Source: Planctomycetaceae bacterium (GTDB taxonomy: Bacteria; Planctomycetota; Planctomycetia; Planctomycetales; Planctomycetaceae). Taken from it: DNA of 7,456 bases. The notes below the pieces were generated by a model. It did no database searches, had not been told where the DNA came from, and was given only the letters and a program-made list of their open reading frames with translations. Location: positions 1 to 7,456 of the forward strand of contig JAGQQP010000198.1 in NCBI GenBank assembly GCA_020426085.1, given 5' to 3'. A program made the translations under genes and the position numbers. Below, in pieces: positions 1-5,881 of this stretch; position 1 is the first letter of the stretch, and the number at the start of each line of letters is the position of its first letter.

Positions 1-253
1 TCCTGCGAAAAATCAATTCGAAATCAAAACCGGCTACACTGGTGTATGATCGCTGATTGTAGTATGTCGGAGGTAAATTGTCAGTCTGAATCCGGTTCGC
101 AAAATAATGAAATTCAAAGTTGGACTCAATCAGAAAACCTCCTAGAATCAGGCCAGTCAGAGACGTTTGATCCGAGTGTGCTAAGGTCATTGCCTGCGGA
201 CAGCGATTTCTGGAGCAGATCCATTTTCATTTCAAACAGAGGGAGACCAGTCG
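1..253. other. Left-edge non-coding stretch before the channel gene
   Basis: I see no convincing gene here. One + frame stays open from the window edge to 414, but it runs 161 bases into the channel gene in another frame. Its Ser/Gln/Glu-rich translation matches no family I recognise. The stretch probably carries the promoter of the channel gene, but no hexamer pair stands out. Confidence 0.4.
238..246 (+). promoter_or_regulatory. Ribosome binding site of the MscS-type channel gene
   Basis: The purine run AGAGGGAGA lies 7 bases before the ATG at 254. It supports that start. The same frame is closed upstream by TAA at 182-184, with no ATG, GTG or TTG between that stop and 254. Confidence 0.6.
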
Positions 254-1150
254 ATGTGGTCGATTATTTTTGCACAGGAGAAGCCTGCTACGACAGTAGA
301 TTCAATGCATACCGTCACCGGAATCTGGAATACCGTCAGAGAATACCTGGCGACGCAGGGGGTGCATTTAGTCATCAATCTATTGCTTGCACTGCTGATT
401 TTTCTGGTAGGTAAGTGGGTTACCAATATTCTCAGCCGATTCTGTAACCGGTTGATGAAACAGGCCAAGGTCGATGACACGCTGGCGCGGTTCCTGGCAA
501 ATATCGTTTATGCTGTTTTGATGGTGATGGTAATTCTGGCAACGCTTTCCAGGCTGGGAATCAATACGACTTCGATGGCTGCCGTTGTCGCAGCAGCCGG
601 TTTTGCGGTTGGCATGGCTTTCCAGGGGACGCTGGGCAATTTTGCCTCGGGGGTGATGCTGATTCTGTTCAAGCCCTTTCGTGTAGGGGATTATATCGAA
701 GCAGGGGGTACGGCAGGGATTGTAGAAGAAATTCAGATCTTCTCTACATTCCTGCGTACGGGTGACAATATTGCGATTGTGGTTCCTAACGGTCATATTG
801 CCAGTGGAACGATCCGTAATTTCTCCAAGAAACCGACCCGGAGAATTGATCTGGTCGTTGGCTGCGGGTACGACGATGACCTGAAAGCCGTCAAATCGTT
901 TCTGGAAGAAGTGGTACAGGGAGATGAGAGGGTATTGTCCGATCCTGCCCCCGTCGTCGCTGTCAGTGAGCTGGGTGACAGTAGTGTGAACTTTGTGGTG
1001 CGTCCCTGGGTCAATAATGCCGATTACTGGACGACACGCTGGGATCTGACTGAGCGGATCAAACTGGGCTTTGATGAGCGCGGATTCAACATCCCTTATC
1101 CGACACGCGATCTGCATGTTTACAACGAGTCATCGGTTGCAGGTGACTGA
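254..1150 (+). CDS. mscS: MscS-family small-conductance mechanosensitive ion channel
   Basis: Inner-membrane channel that opens under membrane tension and lets solutes out during osmotic downshock; this role is known for the family. The product has 298 residues, close to the 286 of E. coli MscS. Hydrophobic helices lie at about 37-60, 81-100 and 103-139. The third is the pore helix, with the hallmark AVGMAFQGTLGNFASG at 118-133. By alignment from memory, Gly125 and Gly133 match the E. coli hinge glycines G113 and G121. The beta domain follows, with FKPFRVGDYI at 139-148, QIFST at 161-165 and VPNG at 177-180. The cytoplasmic alpha-beta domain ends in IPYPTRDLHVY at 280-290, the usual MscS C-terminus. 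The pore-seal leucines L105 and L109 of E. coli appear as Phe117 and Met121. The start is fixed by a good ribosome binding site and an upstream in-frame stop. A strong terminator 34 bases past the stop suggests a single-gene unit. The family is certain; orthology to E. coli mscS rather than a paralogue is not. Confidence 0.95.
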   Translation: MWSIIFAQEKPATTVDSMHTVTGIWNTVREYLATQGVHLVINLLLALLIFLVGKWVTNILSRFCNRLMKQAKVDDTLARFLANIVYAVLMVMVILATLSRLGINTTSMAAVVAAAGFAVGMAFQGTLGNFASGVMLILFKPFRVGDYIEAGGTAGIVEEIQIFSTFLRTGDNIAIVVPNGHIASGTIRNFSKKPTRRIDLVVGCGYDDDLKAVKSFLEEVVQGDERVLSDPAPVVAVSELGDSSVNFVVRPWVNNADYWTTRWDLTERIKLGFDERGFNIPYPTRDLHVYNESSVAGD

Positions 1151-1183
1151 CGGGCAATTGATTTTCCGTTCTTTCTCAATCAT

Positions 1184-1220
1184 AAAGTCTCGTGACAGAA
1201 AACTGTCGCGAGACTTTTTT
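1184..1220 (+). terminator. Strong intrinsic terminator of the channel gene
   Basis: A 15-bp stem pairs 1184-1198 with 1203-1217 around an AAAA loop. All pairs are Watson-Crick except one G-T wobble (1193 with 1208). The 3' arm runs directly into a T run at 1215-1220. It lies 34 bases after the channel gene's stop. Read on the minus strand, the trailing T run is poor (TTTAT), so it acts mainly on the + strand. Confidence 0.92.
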
Positions 1221-1402
1221 ACTTTCACAGCAGGGGTTCTGCAGGACTTTCTGAGGATCTTCTACCGATCAAGCAATCGTTCATCCAGCCTGATTTTTTC
1301 GAAATCCGAGCCCACTCAAGGACCACAGATTTCGTACTAATAAGGTCGCAAGGTTCCATTGCAGTCATTCGAACTCTCTGTTGTCGAGTCGCTCGTCTAC
1401 TC

Positions 1403-1432
1403 CCACATACTGTTAAAATTAACAGTATGTGG
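1403..1432. repeat. 30-base palindrome, candidate operator or cruciform
   Basis: The arm CCACATACTGTTAA at 1403-1416 is repeated exactly inverted at 1419-1432, separated only by AA. The 14-bp arms have no mismatch and the centre is A/T-only. No T run follows on either strand, so it does not look like an intrinsic terminator. A two-fold symmetric site of this form suits a dimeric DNA-binding protein. The ROK regulator downstream is one candidate, but the site lies about 560 bases before that gene. It could also be a mobile-element remnant or a dispersed palindromic repeat. Confidence 0.75.
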
Positions 1433-1610
1433 AATAATCGGAATGGAATTATTTTTAATCGATCTGTTTGCCCGATATGCAGGGACTTACCTCCACACAT
1501 TCACTTCCACTGTAGTTTATACTTAATCCAGAATTCGTCGGGAAATTTGCGTCTCTCGATCGAAATCAACCTGCAAATACAGGCTTTCTTTAAAATTCAG
1601 TGATTTAAGT

Positions 1611-1660
1611 TACCCGGTTGATCAAACCTGGTAGATGTCAACTCAAGCAGGCCCGAGTTG
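1611..1660 (+). other. Two consecutive hairpins, possible structured RNA
   Basis: TACCCGGTT at 1611-1619 pairs with AACCTGGTA at 1625-1633 around a GATCA loop, with one mismatch. Next, CAACTC at 1639-1644 can pair with GAGTTG at 1655-1660 around a 10-base loop. This second pairing shares bases with the terminator-like stem at 1650-1683, so the two cannot form together. The layout resembles a small RNA or a leader with alternative folds, but short stems like these can arise by chance. Confidence 0.25.
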
Positions 1661-1687
1661 TCTTCTGTTTGGTCAATCGGGTCTTTT
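1650..1687 (+). terminator. Possible intrinsic terminator of an unknown + strand transcript
   Basis: GGCCCGA at 1650-1656 pairs with TCGGGTC at 1677-1683, with one G-T wobble. The stem extends past a bulged G1657 by TTG (1658-1660) with CAA (1674-1676). The loop is 13 bases, and TTTT follows at 1684-1687. The T run is short. No coding gene ends upstream, so if real it would end a small RNA or attenuate transcription entering from the left. Confidence 0.35.
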
Positions 1688-1790
1688 CACGTCCTGATTT
1701 CAGCAAAATGATCGTGATGGTTTCATATCTGAGACTGGGGGCTGAAAACGTCTAAGATGAAAAAATGAATACCATTGTTTTACGGGGCGT

Positions 1791-1818
1791 TTGTAATTAT
1801 GTGAAGATTCCGTATTAT
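1791..1818 (+). promoter_or_regulatory. Possible sigma70-type promoter of the ROK gene
   Basis: TTGTAA at 1791-1796 resembles a -35 box (4 of 6). After a 16-base spacer comes TATTAT at 1813-1818 (5 of 6 for a -10 box). Transcription from here would give the ROK gene a leader of roughly 165 bases. The surroundings are A/T-rich, so a chance match is quite possible. Confidence 0.35.
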
Positions 1819-1989
1819 ATTAAGTTACAGCGACAGGACGTTTCACATTTCTGCAGCTTTCACTCGCCAAGTTGCGCCAGTCTGATGAGGGCCTGTTCTC
1901 GCTTTATAATGATGTTCAAGTGATTTGTTGAATTTATCTGGCAACCTGTCGTTGTTTTCTTCATTTCTTTCTATATACGTAGAGTGACT

Positions 1990-3153
1990 ATGCAATCCCC
2001 ACACCGACCGAGCTTACTACGAAAAATGAACGTTCGTAAGGTTTTGGAAGTGATCCAGAGCCAGGGAACATTAACACGTGCTGATGTCATGCGTTGTTCA
2101 GGAATCAGCGCTCCCACAGTATCGAAAGCCGTTAGTGCCCTGCTGGATGCCGGACTGCTCGAAGAACGGGAGACGGCTGAGTTTTCTGTCGGGCGGCCGG
2201 GTAAATTATTGCAGCTTCCCCGCTTCAGTGCTCAGGTGATTGGAGTCGTTCTGGAATGGGACTACTGCTCGATTGTGGCATCCGGCCTGGATGGGCATTT
2301 GCACGAAGACAAACTGGATCGTTTTAAAACACCGCAGACCTATTCAGAACTGATTGAAATCATCTCCGGAAAGATTTTGAATCTGGTGGAGAAAGAAGAG
2401 ATTCCTGCTTTGGGTGTCGGAATTACGGTACCCGGTCTAGTGAACAGTAACGATGGTCGCATTTTCCTGGCTTCGAACCTGCATATTGTCGATGGTCAGG
2501 CTCCCGCCGTCGATATTGCCAGTCGCACCGATCTGGAATGTGTGCTCGTTCAGAAATCGACCTCATTGTGCCTGTCAGAGAAGACCTACGGGGCAGGTCA
2601 GTCCGTAGAAGATTTTATCAACCTGGATGTCACATCAGGATTTGGTATGGGCGTTTTCACTGGTGGTCAGTTGCTGGATGGCCAGCATGGTCTGGCTGGT
2701 GAAATTGCACATATCACTGTCGAACCCGAAGGGGGACGCATGTGTGGCTGTGGAAATCCGGGCTGCCTGGAAACCGTTGCCACCGATCTGGCATTAACTC
2801 ACTATGTTTCAAAGCGACTTGGTAAAGAACTCGATTTCGAAGCGATTGCAGAACTTGTCAAGCAGGGTGAACTTGATATCACACCTGAATTAGATCGCAC
2901 GATTGAGTTCCTGGCGATTGGTGTTGCTGCGGCCATCAATATTTTCAATCCGGCAAACATCTTTATTACAGCACGATTATTCGACCTGCGTGACGATGTG
3001 TTTGACAAGATGTGTGAGATTGCGAAGAGTCGTGCATTGCAGCCGTCTGCCAGTTCCTGTGAAATTGAACGTTCCAAAGGGAATAAATATCTGGGTGCCG
3101 TTGCCGGTATTATTAACCACCTCGCAAATTCCTTAGGCCCCCGTTTGACATAG
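1990..3153 (+). CDS. ROK-family transcriptional regulator (NagC/Mlc/XylR type)
   Basis: Probably a sugar-responsive DNA-binding regulator in the cytoplasm; the effector cannot be told from the sequence. The product has 387 residues, a usual length for ROK regulators. A winged helix-turn-helix lies at about 13-75, including LTRADVMRCSGISAPTVSKA (28-47) and a GRPGK wing (68-72). The ROK fold follows, with SGFGMG at 216-221 and GLAGEIAHI at 234-242. The zinc motif is CGCGNPGCLE at 252-261, so His241, Cys252, Cys254 and Cys259 are the likely ligands, as in Mlc. Kinase positions look lost. The N-terminal phosphate loop, usually DxGGT, reads VLEWDY at 87-92. The usual ND of the catalytic motif reads KS at 189-190 (VLVQKS). 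This favours a regulator over a sugar kinase. The start could also be GTG at 1984; I prefer ATG at 1990, which has AGAG 5 bases before it. The frame is closed upstream by TGA at 1921. Confidence 0.93.
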   Translation: MQSPHRPSLLRKMNVRKVLEVIQSQGTLTRADVMRCSGISAPTVSKAVSALLDAGLLEERETAEFSVGRPGKLLQLPRFSAQVIGVVLEWDYCSIVASGLDGHLHEDKLDRFKTPQTYSELIEIISGKILNLVEKEEIPALGVGITVPGLVNSNDGRIFLASNLHIVDGQAPAVDIASRTDLECVLVQKSTSLCLSEKTYGAGQSVEDFINLDVTSGFGMGVFTGGQLLDGQHGLAGEIAHITVEPEGGRMCGCGNPGCLETVATDLALTHYVSKRLGKELDFEAIAELVKQGELDITPELDRTIEFLAIGVAAAINIFNPANIFITARLFDLRDDVFDKMCEIAKSRALQPSASSCEIERSKGNKYLGAVAGIINHLANSLGPRLT

Positions 3154-3166
3154 CCTGCAGCAGGCT
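3152..3166 (+). other. Small hairpin between the ROK and DinB genes
   Basis: AGCCTG at 3152-3157 pairs with CAGGCT at 3161-3166 around a CAG loop, overlapping the ROK stop codon. No T run follows, so it is not an intrinsic terminator. Read-through into the DinB gene remains possible, and the hairpin may act in mRNA stability if at all. Confidence 0.35.
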
Positions 3167-3205
3167 GCTGATGCAGGGGTTCACAGAGATAGAGATCATC
3201 AGAAG

Positions 3206-3730
3206 ATGCCATCTGCTGCCGATCAGATTACCCGCGAATACATTCTGGAATCCCTGCATTTGCTGGAGCAGTCTGTTCACAAAATAAAGCATTGCCTGCA
3301 GCAACTGGATCTCAATCAGGTCTGGTGGCGGCCGGAACCCGAACTCAACAGTATCGGGAATCTGATCCTGCATATTTGCGGCAACCTGAATCAGTGGGCT
3401 GTCAATGGGATCCCTGATCAGAAGGATGAGCGACAGCGTGAGCTGGAATTCAGCGCAGATGTCAGTCTCTCCGTGGATGAGTTAACAGAATTAATGACTC
3501 AGACCGTCACAGAGGCAGGTTCTGTCCTGCATTCGCTTTCTCCTGAAGCGTTACTGGAGACACGCCAGATCCAGGGTTTTACGGTGACTGTGCTGGGTGC
3601 CGTTTCCCATACTGTTCCACATTTTGTCGGCCACACTCACCAGATTATTTACCTGACACGCCTGCAGTTGGGAAAGGCATACCAGTTTGACTGGTCCCCG
3701 AATTCACAACAGAAGCGGGTGCCGATTTAG
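3206..3730 (+). CDS. DinB-like protein, DUF1572 type
   Basis: Putative cytoplasmic metalloprotein of the DinB/YfiT four-helix superfamily. Some members are thiol-dependent transferases; the substrate here is unknown. The product has 174 residues, typical for the family. WWRPEPELNSIGNLILHICG at 40-59 is the most conserved segment, with His56 as the first likely metal ligand. The spaced acidic and basic residues at 71-82, ending in EF, fit the DUF1572 pattern I remember. The last helix carries SHTVPHFVGHTHQ at 134-146. His139 and His143 form the HxxxH pair that would complete a three-histidine metal site. The gene starts 52 bases after the ROK stop with no terminator between, so the two may share a transcript. 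No clear Shine-Dalgarno precedes ATG 3206; AGAG sequences lie 13 or more bases upstream. The fold is fairly certain; the reaction is not. Confidence 0.88.
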   Translation: MPSAADQITREYILESLHLLEQSVHKIKHCLQQLDLNQVWWRPEPELNSIGNLILHICGNLNQWAVNGIPDQKDERQRELEFSADVSLSVDELTELMTQTVTEAGSVLHSLSPEALLETRQIQGFTVTVLGAVSHTVPHFVGHTHQIIYLTRLQLGKAYQFDWSPNSQQKRVPI

Positions 3731-3831
3731 TCAGGCTTCGGTTGTCTTGCTGTTCATCACTTCGCTGCATTTCCGAATTAGAATACGAAATCACTCTGTC
3801 AAGAATCTCGTCATCAGGCGGATGCTGTTTA

Positions 3832-3860
3832 TTTTTATGAGGACGGACCTGCGTTACAAT
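3832..3860 (+). promoter_or_regulatory. Weak promoter candidate for the membrane-protein gene
   Basis: TACAAT at 3855-3860 is a good -10 box (5 of 6), but the sequence 17 bases upstream (TTTTTA at 3832-3837) is a poor -35 box. It lies in the 184-base gap after the DinB gene, 54 bases before the next start codon, where a promoter is expected. Confidence 0.3.
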
Positions 3861-3914
3861 AGCAGCTGAGAGTCTCACTTTCTTTCTGATGAGGTCGGTA
3901 AAGGCGATAGCAAT

Positions 3915-5711
3915 ATGTCCCGTAAAGGAAAAAAGTCTTCCAGTAAGACTGAGAAACGGGTTTCCAGAAAAACAGTTGAAGCAGTTCCCCCTGCGACGGA
4001 ACTGACTGTGGAAGTGGGGCAACAAACCGCGCTGTTTCCGCATGCGAGTCGTCTGCCCGTCGAGCTTTTCTTTTTAGGCCTGCTGTTGACCTGGACATTT
4101 CTGGTTGCCTGCTTTCCGTTACGGAATATGGATATCTGGTGGCATCTGCGAACAGGGCAATTGATCCTGGAGCGTGGCACGGTCCCCTATTTCGACTGGT
4201 TTACTTTCATTGATTATGATCGCCCCTGGATTGATCTGCACTGGGGGTTTCAGATTCTCGTGACCTGGCTTTATCGTTGGGGAGGCGTGGATTTACTGAT
4301 TCTGGCCAAGTCACTCTGTCTGGCTCTGACGATTGGTGTCGCCTGGTATGCGTCCGGTAGATCATTGCCGGCCTGCTGGAAAGCGTTGTGCTGGATCTTA
4401 CCGGTAATCTGTCTTTCAGGTCGCTCTGTCGTTCGACCTGAGATGTTATCACTGCTGTACCTTGCGGTCTGGATGTATGTCATCAGTCAGCTTTCTACTC
4501 ATCCCAGGCTGATCTATCTGATTCCCCTTATCGCATTACTGTGGGTCAACAGTCATGCCTTATTTGTGCTGGGCCTGGTAGTCAGTGGAATATTTGTGCT
4601 GGATTATCTGATTCGACATTGGGCACAGGGGCGATTTGGTATCGATGCGCCTGACAATTCGCTGTCTGTCGTTACATTGGTCAGAGCGGGTGTATTGACG
4701 GTGATTGCCTGTTTTCTGAATCCCTATTTCGAGCAGGGTTTCCTGTTCCCATTGACGCTGTATGAAAAGTTCTCCGTTGATCAGGCTTTTTATTCCGTGA
4801 GAGTCGGTGAATTTCAACGGCCGCTGGATTTTATCAGACAGCATGGTCTGTGGAATCTGTTTCTGTTCTCACAGGTCCTGCTGGCGATACTGACTTTTTG
4901 CAGTTTTATTCCTCTGTTGATCTCAAAACGTGTGAACCCGCTTCGGATTCTGCTCTTCATTGCATTTACTCATCTGGCAATAAAGGCTTCGCGCAATACG
5001 GCCATCTTCGCTCTGATCTCGGGAATCATCTTAAGCGATAATTTATCGGACTGGTTACGGATGGCTGCGATACGGAAAGAACCCTCTCAGGGGGAAACCG
5101 CCGCCAGGAGTTCACTTCGATTACTGGATGAATCGTTACTTAAAAACGGGAGCAGCGCTATCCTGTTGCTGTTTCTGATGATGAGTCTGTTGGCTGGTTA
5201 CTGGCATCAGTGGGGAGGAGAGGGAAAAGTTCTGGGGCTGGGAGAGCAGGAAGCATGGTACGCGCATGCGGCGTCCGAATTTGCGGGACAGCCGGGGATG
5301 CCGGATCGTGCCTTTGTCTCAAACAATGGGCAGGCTGCGGTTTATATTTTTCATAATGGGCCGGAGAAGAAAGTGTTTTTCGACGGCCGACTGGAAGTCA
5401 ATTCCAAAGAGACATTTCAGTTATATGAACAGTTTCAACAGCAGATGGCATATAACATGTCTAACACGCCTGGTTGGGCTTATCTACTGGAAGATGAAAA
5501 CGGGCAACTTCCCGCAATCATTCTGGACAGTCGATTTTCGCGGAACGAAATCAACGGTCTGTTAAACAATCCGCAATGGCGACTGGTGTTTGCTGATCAG
5601 ACTGCCGCCGTATTTCTCGATCAAAAGACGGCAGATCGTCTGGAGTTGCCGATTGCAGATCCCACTCCACTCATGCACCCGCCTGGGATGACAGTTCGTG
5701 AAAATCAATGA
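3915..5711 (+). CDS. Polytopic membrane protein with GT-C glycosyltransferase-like motifs
   Basis: The 598-residue product resembles large bacterial membrane proteins related to lipid-linked-sugar (GT-C) glycosyltransferases. Donor and acceptor are unknown and activity is not shown. Residues 1-20 form a strongly basic cytoplasmic tail. The first membrane helix is at about 48-67, followed by MDIWWHLRTGQLILERG at 72-88. That short loop with Asp73 and His77 sits where GT-C enzymes place a catalytic acidic residue. FDWFTF at 93-98 and WIDLHWGFQ at 105-113 are also typical. Further hydrophobic segments lie at about 125-146, 157-170, 175-193, 197-212, 214-233, 256-270, 315-337, 343-373 and 414-431. 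VRPEM (173-177) and WVNSHALF (210-217) are family-like. Residues 432-598 form a soluble, probably periplasmic domain with VFFDGRLE at 487-494. Upstream, AAAGG at 3900-3904 lies 10 bases before the ATG. No terminator follows. It could equally be annotated as a conserved membrane protein. Confidence 0.85.
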   Translation: MSRKGKKSSSKTEKRVSRKTVEAVPPATELTVEVGQQTALFPHASRLPVELFFLGLLLTWTFLVACFPLRNMDIWWHLRTGQLILERGTVPYFDWFTFIDYDRPWIDLHWGFQILVTWLYRWGGVDLLILAKSLCLALTIGVAWYASGRSLPACWKALCWILPVICLSGRSVVRPEMLSLLYLAVWMYVISQLSTHPRLIYLIPLIALLWVNSHALFVLGLVVSGIFVLDYLIRHWAQGRFGIDAPDNSLSVVTLVRAGVLTVIACFLNPYFEQGFLFPLTLYEKFSVDQAFYSVRVGEFQRPLDFIRQHGLWNLFLFSQVLLAILTFCSFIPLLISKRVNPLRILLFIAFTHLAIKASRNTAIFALISGIILSDNLSDWLRMAAIRKEPSQGETAARSSLRLLDESLLKNGSSAILLLFLMMSLLAGYWHQWGGEGKVLGLGEQEAWYAHAASEFAGQPGMPDRAFVSNNGQAAVYIFHNGPEKKVFFDGRLEVNSKETFQLYEQFQQQMAYNMSNTPGWAYLLEDENGQLPAIILDSRFSRNEINGLLNNPQWRLVFADQTAAVFLDQKTADRLELPIADPTPLMHPPGMTVRENQ

Positions 5712-5869
5712 TCTGCTGAAGGTCTGTCAGTCAGTAAATCGACCGAAATTCAGCGGGCAGGAGACATGACGCTTGCAAAACAGATAAATTCAATGGACAT
5801 TAGCTTTTACAGGAATAGTCAAACGGCTTTCATGAATTTGCATGCAGGCCATCTTTTTATATTTGAAGC

Positions 5870-5875
5870 AGGGGA
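5870..5875 (+). promoter_or_regulatory. Ribosome binding site of the SGNH hydrolase gene
   Basis: AGGGGA lies 6 bases before the ATG at 5882 and is among the clearest ribosome binding sites in the window. It favours this start over the internal in-frame ATG at 5894, which would remove the basic start of the signal peptide. Confidence 0.6.
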
Positions 5876-5881
5876 AACATC

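Larger units (their letters stand above)
1151..1989. other. 839-base intergenic region between the channel and ROK genes
   Basis: After the terminator at 1184-1220 there is no ORF that I can match to a family. The stretch holds a 30-base palindrome (1403-1432), a hairpin cluster with a terminator-like end (1611-1687) and a possible promoter (1791-1818). Two short ORFs, minus 1225-1500 (91 codons) and plus 1765-1923 (52 codons), have no good ribosome binding site and no recognisable product, so I do not call them genes. The region is well suited to regulatory or small-RNA functions, but none is proven. Confidence 0.6.

Noticed and set aside
1..414. A + strand frame open from the window edge to 414, with ATG at 46 (122 codons)
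   Set aside because: It overlaps the well-supported channel gene by 161 bases in another frame, has no recognisable domain, and its composition is not protein-like beyond about residue 70.
380..1117. Long minus-strand ORF of 245 codons
   Set aside because: It lies wholly opposite the channel gene, and its translation is rich in His, Gln and Arg with no domain. It is an antisense shadow.
1225..1500. Minus-strand ORF of 91 codons in the large gap
   Set aside because: It spans the palindrome, has no clear ribosome binding site and matches no family I know. It could be a gene remnant, but nothing supports that.
1765..1923. + strand ORF of 52 codons, in the same frame as the ROK gene and ending 66 bases before its ATG
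   Set aside because: No good ribosome binding site and an unusual Cys-rich translation. The ROK protein already has a normal N-terminus, so this is not a cut-off extension of it.
1151..1989. Possible insertion sequence or transposon remnant in the large gap
   Set aside because: No transposase-like reading frame, no paired terminal repeats at its ends and no target-site duplication that I could see. The palindrome is a single central site.
5713..5756. Stem of 8 pairs just after the membrane-protein gene
   Set aside because: The loop is 28 bases and no T run follows, so it is not a credible terminator.
5773..5801. TTGCAA followed 17 bases later by GACATT, as a promoter for the hydrolase gene
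   Set aside because: The -10 box matches only 3 of 6 positions, no better than chance in this composition.
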